A stretch of 64,000 bases of DNA from Gammaproteobacteria bacterium (GTDB taxonomy: Bacteria; Pseudomonadota; Gammaproteobacteria; Xanthomonadales; SZUA-36): contig JAUIJU010000015.1 in the NCBI GenBank assembly GCA_030431095.1, forward strand, positions 1 through 64,000, given 5' to 3'. Positions 24,910-34,833 of the stretch are shown here, in pieces. The position numbers and the translations under genes were made by a program. The notes under the pieces were generated by a model, which worked only from the letters and a program-made list of their open reading frames with translations, had not been told where the DNA came from and did no database searches. Numbering within the stretch: the stretch's first letter is position 1; each line of letters opens with the position of its first letter.

Positions 24910-25827
24910 ATGGAGAGCGTCGAAATATGGGTTCGCCGCTGCGCGGCGCGCATGGACGAGGCGAGTCTGTACTTCGGCCACGGCACGGACAATGCCTGGG
25001 ACGAGGCAGCCTGGCTGGTGCTGCACGTGCTCGACCGCGACCCCACCGCGCCGTTTTCCGCATGGGACCGCGCGGTGACCGACGCCGAGGGCGTCGCCAT
25101 CACGGATCTGCTCACGCGGCGCATCGAGACGCGGCAACCGCTGGCCTACCTGCTGGGTTCGGCCTGGTTCTGTGGCCTGCGGTTCACCGTGACGCCGGAC
25201 GTCCTGGTGCCCCGCTCGCCCATGGCAGAGCTGATCCTGGACGGTTTCCAGCCCTGGGTCGGCGAGCACGGGGCGCGACGCGCGCTCGACCTGTGCACCG
25301 GCAGCGGCTGTATCGCCGTGGCCATGGCGCACTGGTTGCCGGAGCTGTCGGTCGACGCGGCGGATATCAGTGCCGTGGCGCTTGACATCGCGGCCCGCAA
25401 CGTCAGGATGCATGGTCTGGAGCAGCGGGTTCGTCTGCATCGTTCCGACCTGTTCGACGCACTGGCCGGTGAACGCTATGACCTGGTGGTCAGCAATCCG
25501 CCCTACGTACCGGCGTCGCGCGTGACGACGCTGCCGGAGGAGTACCGGGCCGAGCCAGTGCTGGGCCTGGCGTCGGGAGACGATGGGCTGGACCTCCCGC
25601 TGCGCCTGCTGCGCGAGGCGCCGGACTTCCTGGCCCCCGGCGGCGTGCTGTTCTGCGAGGTCGGTGAGAGCGAGTCCCGTCTGCAGAATCTGCTCCAGGC
25701 GGTGCCGTTCACCTGGCTGGAATTCGAGCAAGGCGGGTCGGGGGTCTTTACAATCGACCGGAAACAACTGGAGGCGGCGCGTCCCCACGTGGACGCGGCG
25801 CTGGAGAAACGGGGACATGTCGTTTAA
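24910..25827 (+). CDS. prmB: Ribosomal protein uL3 N5-glutamine methyltransferase PrmB
   Basis: This 305-residue SAM-dependent methyltransferase modifies a glutamine in ribosomal protein L3. The N-terminal helical domain precedes [16 protein letters not shown]. The SAM-binding loop is [12 protein letters not shown] (127-138) and the catalytic NPPY is at 196-199, followed by YVPASRV...LPEEYRAEP, a PrmB-type stretch that separates it from PrmC. ATG 24910 has GGGGAG upstream. aroC overlaps its 3' end by 11 nt, the usual prmB-aroC order in gammaproteobacteria. Confidence 0.95.
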   Translation: MESVEIWVRRCAARMDEASLYFGHGTDNAWDEAAWLVLHVLDRDPTAPFSAWDRAVTDAEGVAITDLLTRRIETRQPLAYLLGSAWFCGLRFTVTPDVLVPRSPMAELILDGFQPWVGEHGARRALDLCTGSGCIAVAMAHWLPELSVDAADISAVALDIAARNVRMHGLEQRVRLHRSDLFDALAGERYDLVVSNPPYVPASRVTTLPEEYRAEPVLGLASGDDGLDLPLRLLREAPDFLAPGGVLFCEVGESESRLQNLLQAVPFTWLEFEQGGSGVFTIDRKQLEAARPHVDAALEKRGHVV

Positions 25828-26881
25828 CACCTTTGGGCGCGCGTTGCGCCTGACCACCTGGGGCGAAAGCCACGGCCCGGCCATCGGATGCGTGCTGGAT
25901 GGCTGTCCGCCCGGACTGGCCATCAGCGAGGAGGAAATCCGCGCCGAACTCGCCCGCCGGGCCACCGGCCGGTCGCGTCACACCTCCCAACGCCGGGAAA
26001 AGGACGAGGTGAAAATCCTTTCCGGCATGTTCGAGGGGCGCACCACCGGGACGCCGATATCGCTGTTCATCGAGAATACCGACGCGCGTTCGCGGGACTA
26101 CAGCGAGATCTCCCGACAGTACCGTCCCGGTCACGCGGACTTTACCTATGACGCCAAGTACGGAACTCGCGACTATCGCGGAGGCGGTCGCTCATCAGCC
26201 CGCGAGACGACCATGCGCGTCGCGGCCGGCGCCATCGCCCGCAAGTGGCTGAAACAGGAATACGACATCGGCATCCAGGGCTGGCTGGCCCAGCTGGGCC
26301 CCATCCGCACCGACGAACAGCGGGACTGGGACGTGGTCGACGACAGCCCCTTCTTCGTGCCGTCCACGGACATCGTTCCGGAGCTGGAGGGTTTCATGGA
26401 CGCCCTGCGCAAGTCTGGCGACTCGGTGGGCGCACGGGTCAACTGTCGTGCATGGAACGTACCGGCCGGGCTCGGCGAGCCGGTCTACGGCAAGCTGGAT
26501 GCGGATTTGGCCACCGCCATGATGAGCATCAACGCCACCAAGGGGGTCGAGATCGGCGCGGGTTTCGACAGCGTGGCGCAGAAGGGCACCGAGCATCGCG
26601 ATGAAATGACGCCTGAGGGGTTCCTGGGGAACCAGGCCGGGGGCATCCTGGGCGGCATATCCAGCGGCCAGGAGGTGGTGGTTTCAGTGGCCTTCAAGCC
26701 CACCTCCAGCCTGCGCATTCCCTGTCGTTCCATTGACGTGGACGGCCAGCCGATAGAGGTGGTCACCAAGGGCCGCCACGACCCGTGCGTGGGCATTCGC
26801 GCCACGCCCATCGTGGAGGCCATGATGGCCCTCACGCTCATGGACCACGTATTGCGACACCGAGGACAGATCGGAACATGA
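25817..26881 (+). CDS. aroC: Chorismate synthase
   Basis: This 354-residue enzyme converts 5-enolpyruvylshikimate 3-phosphate to chorismate using reduced FMN. The family signatures are [18 protein letters not shown] (15-32), the [10 protein letters not shown] block and the C-terminal [10 protein letters not shown]...[11 protein letters not shown]. The start at ATG 25817 ([12 protein letters not shown]) lies inside the end of prmB. asd follows with an ATGA overlap, so prmB, aroC and asd form one operon. Confidence 0.97.
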   Translation: MSFNTFGRALRLTTWGESHGPAIGCVLDGCPPGLAISEEEIRAELARRATGRSRHTSQRREKDEVKILSGMFEGRTTGTPISLFIENTDARSRDYSEISRQYRPGHADFTYDAKYGTRDYRGGGRSSARETTMRVAAGAIARKWLKQEYDIGIQGWLAQLGPIRTDEQRDWDVVDDSPFFVPSTDIVPELEGFMDALRKSGDSVGARVNCRAWNVPAGLGEPVYGKLDADLATAMMSINATKGVEIGAGFDSVAQKGTEHRDEMTPEGFLGNQAGGILGGISSGQEVVVSVAFKPTSSLRIPCRSIDVDGQPIEVVTKGRHDPCVGIRATPIVEAMMALTLMDHVLRHRGQIGT

Positions 26882-27939
26882 ACACCAAGGAACGCCTGAC
26901 CATCGCTGTGGCCGGCGCCACCGGCGCCGTGGGCGAGGCCATGCTCGAGATCCTGGCACAGCGCCTGGGCACCGCCCACGACGTGCACGCCCTGGCCAGT
27001 GAGGGTTCGCTGGGCAGAACCGTCGAATTCGGCAATCGGGAGCTCGACGTGGAAGTGCTGGCCGACTTCGATTTCAGCGGCGTGGACTACGCCCTGTTCT
27101 CCGCCGGCGGTTCGGTCAGCGCCGAACACGCACCACGAGCGGCCCGTGACGGCGCCATGGTCATCGACAACACCTCGGAGTTCCGCTACCGCGACGAGTA
27201 CCCGCTGGTGGTTCCGGAGGTCAATGGCCATCGGCTCGATGGCCTGGGCCCGGGCGCGCTGATCGCCAACCCCAACTGCTCCACAATCCAGATGGTGGTG
27301 GCGCTGGCGCCGATCCACCGCGCATTCGGCATCGAACGGGTCAACGTCGCCACCTACCAGTCGGTATCCGGGGCCGGCCGCAAGGGCATGGAGGAACTGG
27401 CGCGACAGACCGCGGACCGACTGAACATGCGCGAGGTCGAGCCGTCCGCGTTCACCCAGCCGATCGCCTTCAACGTCCTGCCGAGCATCGACACCCTGCA
27501 GGACAACGGTTACACGCGTGAAGAAATGAAGATGCACTGGGAAACACGCAAGATCCTGGAAGATTCCGAGGTCATGGTGAACGCCACCGCCGTTCGTGTG
27601 CCGGTGTTTTTCGGGCATGCCGAGGCGGTGCACCTGGAAACCCGCGAAGCGGCGGACCTGGACGAGGTGCGCAAGCTGTTGTCCAGGGCGCCGGGCGTGG
27701 TCCTGGTCGGGGATGACGACCCGTCCGCCATCCCCACGCCGGGCAAACATGCCGCCGGCAGGGACGAGGTGTTCGTGGGGCGCCTGCGCAAGGACCTGAG
27801 CCACCCGCGGGGCATTGACCTGTGGGTGGTCTCAGACAACGTGCGCAAGGGCGCCGCGCTGAACGCGGTGCAGATCCTCCAGGCGCTGGAGGAGAAGGGC
27901 GCCCGGGACGGTGTGGCATCCGTGGCCGCTCAACCGTAA
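26878..27939 (+). CDS. asd: Aspartate-semialdehyde dehydrogenase
   Basis: This 353-residue enzyme reduces aspartyl phosphate to the semialdehyde for lysine, threonine, methionine and diaminopimelate synthesis. The N-terminal NADP-binding loop is AGATGAVGE (12-20). The catalytic cysteine is C134 in NPNCSTIQ, and the C-terminal NVRKGAALN is conserved. In several gammaproteobacteria a second Asd-like copy (USG-1) also lies next to truA/fimV, but the catalytic cysteine here argues for an active enzyme. The start codon overlaps the aroC stop by 4 nt; fimV follows after 55 nt. Confidence 0.94.
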   Translation: MNTKERLTIAVAGATGAVGEAMLEILAQRLGTAHDVHALASEGSLGRTVEFGNRELDVEVLADFDFSGVDYALFSAGGSVSAEHAPRAARDGAMVIDNTSEFRYRDEYPLVVPEVNGHRLDGLGPGALIANPNCSTIQMVVALAPIHRAFGIERVNVATYQSVSGAGRKGMEELARQTADRLNMREVEPSAFTQPIAFNVLPSIDTLQDNGYTREEMKMHWETRKILEDSEVMVNATAVRVPVFFGHAEAVHLETREAADLDEVRKLLSRAPGVVLVGDDDPSAIPTPGKHAAGRDEVFVGRLRKDLSHPRGIDLWVVSDNVRKGAALNAVQILQALEEKGARDGVASVAAQP

Positions 27940-27994
27940 ACTGGTCGCCATCAGCGAACTGTCGTGAACCGATCACCGGGAGGGTGAGACAATA

Positions 27995-30448
27995 ATGACG
28001 GGCACGAACCGCGACGCCGCTCGCCGGTCCAGGGGACGGACCCGGCTCACCGTCGGCGCCCTGGCCTGGCTGACCGGGCTGATGTCCCTGCTCTCCACGC
28101 ATCCCGCGCACGCCCTGGGCCTGGGCCAGGCCACGGTTCGCTCCTATTACCAGCAGCCGCTGAATGTGCGCATCGACCTGATATCCCGTTCGGAGGCGGA
28201 AATGGCCACCGTCACGGCAGGTCTGGCCTCGCCGTCGGATTTCCAGGTCATGGGACTGAGCCGGGCGGCCATTTCGACGCCGCTGGAGTTCACCATTCAC
28301 CGCGGCCTGGCGGACCCGCACATCCAGGTCACCAGCAAGCTGCCGATCAATGAACCGGTGGTGCAGCTGGTCATCGAGGTGGTGTGGTCCAGCGGGCGCA
28401 TGCTGCGCCAGTACACCCTGTTTCTCGATCCGCCGACCTTCGACGCGCCGGCGCCCCTGCCGTCGACGTCGTCATCCACCCCGACGCCCCGGCCGGTTCC
28501 CCGGGCCGATGCCCCCGCATCGTCGCGCGAGGAGCTGCAGATCACCGCGATCGAACGGCCCAGCGAACGCACGTCACCGTTTACCGACGAAGCGCCGGAA
28601 CCGGTCAGCCGCCCGCCCGTGGCCGATGCCGGCCCGCCATTCGATCCGGCGCCGGAACCGCGTCGTGAGGATTTCAGCGAGGTGCCGGGCGACGTGGCGC
28701 CACCGGCGCGTGACCTCGTCATCGAACCGCCGCCGGCCGAGCCGCAGGACCGGAACAGCGCGACGCCGCCCGCCGACCTCGAGACCCCCGTGGACGATCC
28801 TGGTGCGGCGATCGATGCCGTTGCGTCGATGGACGAGGCCAGTACCGGCGAAGCCGCCACGAGCGAACCTGCCCCCAGCGATCCCTTCGCGAACGAGTCC
28901 GCCACCGGAGACCCCGGTTCGAACGCGCCCACCGTGGATGAGTTCATCGCGAGTGAACCCGTCACGAGCGAGCCCGTCACGGACGAACTCATTGCGGATC
29001 AGCCCATTGCGGATGCACCCATCGCGGATGAACCCGCCGCGACCCAGGCCGACGCCACGAAACTGGCGGACAGCCCGACGGACGCCAGCCAGCCGTCGAT
29101 GGATGAGCCGGTCGCCAACGACCGACCGGCCGCAATGGACACTGACGCGGTGACGGCAGCGTCGCCCGGTGACGATCAGGAAGCCTTGTCCGTTGAAGCC
29201 CAGCCCCCCGATCCGGAACGGCTGGCCGAAAATGACGAGACCCGTGCGGCCGAGCCGCAAATCACGGCGCCTGTCGAGGACGCGCCGTCAGCACCGGCGC
29301 CCGAGGCATTCGAGCCGGTCGAACTGGTATACCGCGCGGTGTTGCCCGAACCCGGACAGCCCCTGCCGGGCAGCGTCGAGGTACGGCGCGGCGACACGCT
29401 GTGGAGCCTGTCGCGGGATTATGCCGAATCGCAGGGCGCCTCCATCAACCAGGTGATGCTGGCGGTTCAGCAGAAGAACCCACAGGCGTTCGTCGGCGGC
29501 AACATCAACGCCATGCTGGCCGGCCAGGTATTGCGCATGCCCGAACGTGACGAGGTTCTGCGCACCGGCGCGCGCGACGCCATGCTCGAGGTTTTGCGCC
29601 AGGAAGAGCTCTACCGCTCGCGCTATGCCGGCCCCGCTTCAGCGGATGAGTTGCCCACAGTGGACAACCTGGCCCAGGTCGCGACCACCGGGGACGATCC
29701 GGCGGAAATCGCTGCGCCGGAGCAGGATTTAAGCCCGGTCGAGGAAGACAGCCGACTGGAGCTGGTGCCACCATCCGGTGATGAGGCCGGCAGCGGGCAG
29801 GGCATGGGCCTGGGCACGGGCGGCGATGCGGGTGTGTCCAGCGGCGAGAGCGTGGTCGAAGAACTCGCACGCACCCAGGAGGAGCTGGCCAACGCGCGGC
29901 AGGAGAACGCCTACCTGGCCGAACGCATTACTGAACTCGAGGCCGAACTGGCGCGGCAGGACGTCACGGACACCACGGGCGTGGCCGACACCAACCTGGC
30001 GGAGATGGAAGACCGGCTTCGCGAAGAACGGGCGGCGGACGCGCCGGAGCCGGAAGTGGACATGACGCCGCCGGACCAGGCCGAGCACTGGCTGACCCGA
30101 TTCGGGTGGTGGCTGCTGGGCCTGTTGCTGGTGGCGGTGGCCGGCGTGGTGCTGTTCCTGCGCAGCCGACGCGACCCGGCATTTACCGAGCTCCCTGACA
30201 CGGACGAACCCCTGACCCTGCCGGACGAGTTTCCGGAACCGGATCCGGAAGACGAGGCCACCCGAATTCAGCCTGCCCCGGTCACGTCCGACGAGGCCCC
30301 GGGCGATCCGGAAGCCCGCCTGGACCTGGCACGCGCCTACCTGGCCATGGGCAAGTCGGCGCAAGCGCGCGAGCTGCTGGACGAGGTCATCCGCGAGGGA
30401 GACGCGGAACAGGTGCGCGAAGCCAGGGACATGCTCGGCGAACTCTGA
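27995..30448 (+). CDS. fimV: FimV/HubP-type polar peptidoglycan-binding protein
   Basis: This 817-residue inner-membrane protein organises the cell pole and supports type IV pilus function in relatives. It has a signal sequence (about 20-41), a conserved N-terminal FimV domain starting LGLGQATVRSYYQQPLN, and an acidic, Pro/Glu/Asp-rich linker (about 160-445). A LysM domain (about 460-512, RRGDTLWSLSRDYAE) is followed by a coiled coil, one membrane helix (about 704-724) and a C-terminal TPR-like FimV motif (PEARLDLARAYLAMGKSAQA). GGGAGGGTGAG precedes ATG 27995. Six tandem five-residue repeats lie in the linker. It occupies the standard asd-fimV-truA position. Confidence 0.93.
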   Translation: MTGTNRDAARRSRGRTRLTVGALAWLTGLMSLLSTHPAHALGLGQATVRSYYQQPLNVRIDLISRSEAEMATVTAGLASPSDFQVMGLSRAAISTPLEFTIHRGLADPHIQVTSKLPINEPVVQLVIEVVWSSGRMLRQYTLFLDPPTFDAPAPLPSTSSSTPTPRPVPRADAPASSREELQITAIERPSERTSPFTDEAPEPVSRPPVADAGPPFDPAPEPRREDFSEVPGDVAPPARDLVIEPPPAEPQDRNSATPPADLETPVDDPGAAIDAVASMDEASTGEAATSEPAPSDPFANESATGDPGSNAPTVDEFIASEPVTSEPVTDELIADQPIADAPIADEPAATQADATKLADSPTDASQPSMDEPVANDRPAAMDTDAVTAASPGDDQEALSVEAQPPDPERLAENDETRAAEPQITAPVEDAPSAPAPEAFEPVELVYRAVLPEPGQPLPGSVEVRRGDTLWSLSRDYAESQGASINQVMLAVQQKNPQAFVGGNINAMLAGQVLRMPERDEVLRTGARDAMLEVLRQEELYRSRYAGPASADELPTVDNLAQVATTGDDPAEIAAPEQDLSPVEEDSRLELVPPSGDEAGSGQGMGLGTGGDAGVSSGESVVEELARTQEELANARQENAYLAERITELEAELARQDVTDTTGVADTNLAEMEDRLREERAADAPEPEVDMTPPDQAEHWLTRFGWWLLGLLLVAVAGVVLFLRSRRDPAFTELPDTDEPLTLPDEFPEPDPEDEATRIQPAPVTSDEAPGDPEARLDLARAYLAMGKSAQARELLDEVIREGDAEQVREARDMLGEL
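28946..29035 (+). repeat. Six 15-bp tandem repeats within fimV
   Basis: Six in-frame 15-bp units encode IASEP, VTSEP, VTDEL, IADQP, IADAP and IADEP. The last three differ at only a few bases, so recent unit duplication is likely. They lengthen the acidic linker between the N-terminal and LysM domains. Confidence 0.8.
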
Positions 30449-30463
30449 GCCGGGCCGTGTGCT

Positions 30464-31246
30464 ATGCGATACGCCATCGGCGTCGAATACGACGGTAGCG
30501 GCTTCTACGGCTGGCAGACCCAGCGCCAGGAGCCCACCGTGCAGGCCACCGTGGAGCAGGCCCTGTCGCGGGTCGCCGATCATCCGGTCAGCGTGGTCTG
30601 CGCGGGGCGCACCGATACCGGCGTCCACGGTCTGTGCCAGGTGGCGCACTTCGACAGTCCCGCCGAGCGTTCGACGCGTTCATGGATCCTGGGTGTCAAT
30701 TCGAATTTGCCTGACACCGTCAGCGTGCTGTGGCTGCAGGCTGTGGATGACCATTTTCACGCCCGTTTTTCGGCCCTCGCCAGGCGCTACCGGTACGTGA
30801 TTCTCAATCGCTGGATTCGGCCAGCCGTCGCCCATGGGCGTGTCAGCTGGCAGCGCCGGCCGCTGGAAGCCGGCGCCATGCATGATGCTGCCCAGGTCCT
30901 GCTGGGTGAGCATGACTTCAGCAGTTTCCGTTCCTCGGGGTGCAAGGCCAACCACCCGGTGCGCGAGATCCAGGCGCTCACGGTGACGCGGGACGGGGAT
31001 CGTGTCACGATCGACGTGACCGCAAACGGATTTCTCTATCACATGGTGCGCAACATCGCCGGAACACTCATGGAAGTCGGTCTGGGTGATCGCCCGGAAG
31101 GCTGGGTGGCCGAGGTCCTGGCCGCCAGGAACCGCCGTGTGGCCGGTGTGACCGCGCCGCCGGACGGGCTGTATTTCACGGGCGTGCGCTACCCGGATCA
31201 CTTTGCATTGCCCGCGGAACCCGCGGCGTTTCCCGACCCGCGGTGA
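30464..31246 (+). CDS. truA: tRNA pseudouridine(38-40) synthase TruA
   Basis: This 260-residue enzyme converts uridines 38-40 of the tRNA anticodon arm to pseudouridine. The catalytic aspartate is D51 in AGRTDTGVHG. Other conserved parts are YDGSGFYGWQTQ (9-20), the RRYRYVILN strand and FLYHMVRNIAGTLMEVG. The length is normal. It follows fimV by 15 nt and is joined to trpF downstream, the common gammaproteobacterial arrangement. Confidence 0.97.
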   Translation: MRYAIGVEYDGSGFYGWQTQRQEPTVQATVEQALSRVADHPVSVVCAGRTDTGVHGLCQVAHFDSPAERSTRSWILGVNSNLPDTVSVLWLQAVDDHFHARFSALARRYRYVILNRWIRPAVAHGRVSWQRRPLEAGAMHDAAQVLLGEHDFSSFRSSGCKANHPVREIQALTVTRDGDRVTIDVTANGFLYHMVRNIAGTLMEVGLGDRPEGWVAEVLAARNRRVAGVTAPPDGLYFTGVRYPDHFALPAEPAAFPDPR

Positions 31247-31250
31247 GGCC

Positions 31251-31892
31251 TTGCAGGACGTTCGCGTAAAAATTTGCGGGCTGACCCGCGAAGCGGACCT
31301 CGCTGCCGCGGTGGAAGCCGGCGCGTACGCCGTCGGTTTCGTCTTCGCGCGCAGTCCGCGGCGCGTGACGGGAGCTGTGGCGCAATCCCTGGCCGTGACC
31401 GTGCCGCATGGTGTCGTCAAGGTCGGCCTGTTCATGGACCCGGTGGAAGAAGCAGTGCGCGCCGTCACGGAGCAGGTGCCGCTGGACCTGCTGCAATTCC
31501 ACGGTGGGGAAAGCAACGCGTTCTGCAAAGGCTTTGGCTTGCCCTTCCTCAAGGCGGTCTCCATGTTGGAAGAAGACCCGCGGCAGGTGGCCTTGTCCTA
31601 TCCTGACGCAACGGGCATCCTGCTCGATTCGCATGCCCCCGGGGGCGCCGGCGGCACCGGGAACACCTTCGACTGGCGCCGCCGCGTGGACTGCGACAAG
31701 CCCCTGTGGCTGGCCGGCGGGCTCAACCCCGACAACGTCGCACAGGCCGTGCGACAGTTCCGGCCCTGGGCGGTGGACGTGTCCAGCGGCGTGGAAAGCG
31801 CGCCCGGCGTCAAGAACCCGGAAGCCATGCGACGATTCATTCAACAGGCGAAACAGGCAATCCATGAACCCGCAAGCAACGACCCCCTCTGA
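31251..31892 (+). CDS. trpF: Phosphoribosylanthranilate isomerase
   Basis: TrpF isomerises phosphoribosylanthranilate in tryptophan synthesis. The catalytic cysteine is in VKICGLT near the N-terminus and the catalytic aspartate is in GILLDSHAP. The TIM-barrel phosphate-binding end [10 protein letters not shown] and VDVSSGVES are present. The likely start is TTG 31251 ([10 protein letters not shown]), just after the truA stop with GTGAGG upstream; the alternative ATG 31203 would add 16 non-conserved residues inside truA. The length is then 213 residues. trpB starts within its last codons. Confidence 0.93.
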   Translation: MQDVRVKICGLTREADLAAAVEAGAYAVGFVFARSPRRVTGAVAQSLAVTVPHGVVKVGLFMDPVEEAVRAVTEQVPLDLLQFHGGESNAFCKGFGLPFLKAVSMLEEDPRQVALSYPDATGILLDSHAPGGAGGTGNTFDWRRRVDCDKPLWLAGGLNPDNVAQAVRQFRPWAVDVSSGVESAPGVKNPEAMRRFIQQAKQAIHEPASNDPL

Positions 31893-33078
31893 GGCGCCCG
31901 ACCCGACCGGCCATTTCGGCGAGTTCGGCGGCTCTTACGTGTCAGAAACCCTGATGCACGCGCTGGAAGAACTGCGCGAGGCCTGGGGTCGCTGGCGGCA
32001 GGACCCGGAGTTCATGGCGCGCCTGGACCGTGACCTGGCGCACTACGTCGGGCGGCCTTCGCCGATCTATCACGCTGAGCGCCTCACCGCCCGTTGCGGC
32101 GGCGCGCGCATCCTGCTCAAGCGCGAGGACCTGAACCATACCGGCGCGCACAAGATCAACAACACCGTGGGGCAGGGGCTGCTGGCCAAACACATGGGCA
32201 AGCCACGGGTCATCGCCGAAACCGGCGCGGGCCAGCACGGCGTTGCAACGGCCACCGTGGCGGCGCGCCTTGACCAGGATTGCGTGGTGTACATGGGCGA
32301 AACCGACATTCATCGCCAGGCCATCAATGTGTTTCGCATGCGCCTGATGGGTGCGGAGGTACGCAGCGTCAGTTCCGGCTCCAGGACCCTCAAGGACGCG
32401 CTTAACGAAGCGATGCGCGACTGGGTGACCAACGTTGACGACACCTTCTACGTGATCGGCACCGTGGCCGGCCCGCACCCCTACCCGGTGATGGTGCGTG
32501 ATTTCAACGCCGTGGTCGGTCGCGAGGCGCGCGCCCAGATGCTGGCGCAGCACGAGGCATTGCCGGACGCCCTGGTGGCCTGCGTGGGCGGCGGGTCCAA
32601 CGCCATGGGCCTGTTCCATCCCTTTATCGGTGACGAGGACGTTGCCATGGTGGGCGTGGAGGCGGCCGGCCGTGGCCTTGCCACCGGTGAGCACGCCGCG
32701 TCCCTGTGTGCCGGCAAGCCCGGCGTGCTGCACGGCTGCCGAACCTACCTGCTGGACGACAACGCCGGGCAGATCACGCATACCCACTCGGTATCCGCGG
32801 GGCTCGATTACCCGGGGGTTGGCCCGGAGCACGCCTGGCTGAAGGACTCCGGACGTGCGCAGTACGTCGCGGTGACCGACGACGAGGCACTGGACGCCAC
32901 GCGGGCCCTGTCACGGTTGGAAGGGATTCTGCCGGCGCTGGAGAGCGCTCACGCGGTCGCCTATGGGTTGAAGCTGGCTTCCCAGATGCGCCCGGACCAG
33001 TCCGTGCTGATTAACCTGTCCGGGCGTGGCGACAAGGATGTGCAGACCCTGGCCGAAATCGAGGGCCTGTCCCTGTGA
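31864..33078 (+). CDS. trpB: Tryptophan synthase beta chain
   Basis: This 404-residue PLP enzyme joins indole and serine. The PLP lysine is K97 in [10 protein letters not shown], the phosphate-binding loop is GGGSNAMG, and LPALESAHA and LSGRGDKD are conserved. It overlaps trpF by 29 nt and trpA by 4 nt (GTGA), so the three trp genes are tightly coupled. No trp attenuator or leader peptide is visible, because the group sits inside the truA operon. Confidence 0.97.
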   Translation: MNPQATTPSEAPDPTGHFGEFGGSYVSETLMHALEELREAWGRWRQDPEFMARLDRDLAHYVGRPSPIYHAERLTARCGGARILLKREDLNHTGAHKINNTVGQGLLAKHMGKPRVIAETGAGQHGVATATVAARLDQDCVVYMGETDIHRQAINVFRMRLMGAEVRSVSSGSRTLKDALNEAMRDWVTNVDDTFYVIGTVAGPHPYPVMVRDFNAVVGREARAQMLAQHEALPDALVACVGGGSNAMGLFHPFIGDEDVAMVGVEAAGRGLATGEHAASLCAGKPGVLHGCRTYLLDDNAGQITHTHSVSAGLDYPGVGPEHAWLKDSGRAQYVAVTDDEALDATRALSRLEGILPALESAHAVAYGLKLASQMRPDQSVLINLSGRGDKDVQTLAEIEGLSL

Positions 33079-33875
33079 GCGGGCGCATCGGCAAGGCGTT
33101 CAACCGTGGCCGAACTTGCCTGGCGCCGTTCGTGACGGCCGGCGACCCGCACCCGGACTGGACCGTGGACATTCTGCACGCCCTGGTCGAAGGAGGCGCC
33201 GACCTGCTGGAACTGGGGGTGCCGTTTTCTGATCCCATGGCCGACGGCCCGGTGATCCAGCGCGCCAGCGAACGGGCCATCGAACGTGGCGTCACGCTGG
33301 AGTCGGTGCTGGACATGGTGTCCGAGTTCCGCCGCCATGACGCCGATACGCCGATCATCCTGATGGGGTACATGAACCCGGTGGAACGCTTCGGCGAAAC
33401 CCGCTTTCCTCCCGCGGCAGCCGCCGCCGGCGTCGATGGCCTGTTGCTGGTCGACTGTCCGCCGGAGGAGGGCGCCGCGCTGCACGGCGCGCTGCGCGAT
33501 GCGGGGCTGGCTTCCATTTTCCTGGTGGCCCCCACGACGACGGATGCGCGTCTGGATCAGATCTGTTCCGCCGCGCAGGGGTTCGTGTATTACGTGTCAT
33601 TCAAGGGCATTACCGGCGCCGATCGCCTGGATGCCGCGGCGCTCGCCGAACCCGTGGCGCGCATTCGCGAGCGAACGACGTTACCCGTGGCCGCCGGTTT
33701 CGGCATCAACGATGGTGATTCAGCCCGCGCGGTGGGTGCCTTCACCGACGGCGTGGTGATCGGCAGCGCGCTGGTCGGGCGACTGGCTGAGGCCGGGTCG
33801 CGCGACGAGGCGGTGGCGCGTGCCCGGGACTTTGTTGCGTCGGTCCGGGAGTCATTGGACAATGACGGCAGTTGA
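33075..33875 (+). CDS. trpA: Tryptophan synthase alpha chain
   Basis: This 266-residue TIM barrel cleaves indoleglycerol phosphate and channels indole to TrpB. The catalytic residues E46 ([11 protein letters not shown]) and D57 (MADGPVIQ) are present, as is the flexible loop region [13 protein letters not shown] and the phosphate-binding AAGFGIND. It starts at GTG 33075 in a GTGA overlap with trpB. accD follows after 36 nt. Confidence 0.97.
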   Translation: MSGRIGKAFNRGRTCLAPFVTAGDPHPDWTVDILHALVEGGADLLELGVPFSDPMADGPVIQRASERAIERGVTLESVLDMVSEFRRHDADTPIILMGYMNPVERFGETRFPPAAAAAGVDGLLLVDCPPEEGAALHGALRDAGLASIFLVAPTTTDARLDQICSAAQGFVYYVSFKGITGADRLDAAALAEPVARIRERTTLPVAAGFGINDGDSARAVGAFTDGVVIGSALVGRLAEAGSRDEAVARARDFVASVRESLDNDGS

Positions 33876-33911
33876 TTCTCGCCGTTCCGTGACCGGAGTT
33901 CCGTCCACGCC

Positions 33912-34802
33912 ATGAGCTGGTTTACCAAACTGATGCCCTCGCGCATCCGCACCGAGGGTGGCAACAAGCGCAACGTGCCCGAGGGCTTGTGGACCAAGTG
34001 CAGCGCCTGCACCGCGGTTCTGTATCGCCCCGAACTCGAACGCAATCTGCAGGTCTGCCCCAAGTGCGGCGACCACATGCGTCTGACCGCGCGGACCCGC
34101 CTGGACCAGTTCCTGGACCCGGAGCCACGGCGCGAGATCGCCCGTGACCTGGAACCGGTGGACGTACTGAAGTTTCGCGACACCAAAAAGTACCGTGACC
34201 GCATCGTCACCGCGCAGAGAAACACGGGTGAGAAAGACGCCCTGGTCGCCATGGCCGGCGAGTTGCGCGGCATGGAACTGGTGGCCTGCGCCTTCGAATT
34301 CGGTTTCATGGGTGGCTCCATGGGCTCGGTCGTGGGCGAAAAATTCAGCCGGGCGGGACAGGAAGCCATCCGCATGAAGTGCCCGCTGGTGTGCTTCTCC
34401 GCGACCGGGGGCGCACGCATGCAGGAGGGCCTGTTGTCGCTGATGCAGATGGCCAAGACCAGTGCGGTGCTGGAGCGCATGGCCAATGCAGGCCTGCCGT
34501 TTGTGTCCGTGCTGACCCACCCGACCACCGGAGGCGTATCCGCCAGCCTGGGCATGCTGGGTGACCTGAACGTGGCGGAACCCGGAGCGCTGATCGGCTT
34601 CGCGGGACCGCGCGTGATCGAGCAGACCGTGCGTGAAAAGTTGCCCGAAGGCTTCCAGCGCAGCGAGTTCCTGCTGCAGAAAGGGGCCATCGACCTGATT
34701 ATCGACCGCCGCAAGCTGCGCGAAGAACTCAGCAGCCTGTTGGCCCTGCTGACATCGGGAGATCGCCCGATTCCGGTGACCGGCGAGGTGGTCCCGGCCT
34801 GA
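33912..34802 (+). CDS. accD: Acetyl-CoA carboxylase carboxyltransferase subunit beta
   Basis: This 296-residue subunit, with AccA, transfers the carboxyl group to acetyl-CoA for fatty acid synthesis. The N-terminal zinc ribbon has C30, C33, C49 and C52. The crotonase-like core holds [10 protein letters not shown] and the oxyanion region [15 protein letters not shown]. The length matches the family. It sits between trpA and folC, its usual place in gammaproteobacteria. Its product feeds the fatty acyl-CoA pool later used by the lipid genes at 39.5-48 kb. Confidence 0.97.
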   Translation: MSWFTKLMPSRIRTEGGNKRNVPEGLWTKCSACTAVLYRPELERNLQVCPKCGDHMRLTARTRLDQFLDPEPRREIARDLEPVDVLKFRDTKKYRDRIVTAQRNTGEKDALVAMAGELRGMELVACAFEFGFMGGSMGSVVGEKFSRAGQEAIRMKCPLVCFSATGGARMQEGLLSLMQMAKTSAVLERMANAGLPFVSVLTHPTTGGVSASLGMLGDLNVAEPGALIGFAGPRVIEQTVREKLPEGFQRSEFLLQKGAIDLIIDRRKLREELSSLLALLTSGDRPIPVTGEVVPA

Positions 34803-34833
34803 GCGGGGCCGCATGGCGTCCTGATCCTGCGTC

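Noticed and set aside
24832-25965. A long N-terminal extension of psd into prmB and aroC
   Set aside because: It is antisense to conserved genes and the family N-terminus (MPSWLEKS) begins at 24831.
26878-27939. Asd as an inactive USG-1-type duplicate
   Set aside because: The catalytic cysteine (C134 in NPNCS) and the other motifs are intact, so it is called an active enzyme.
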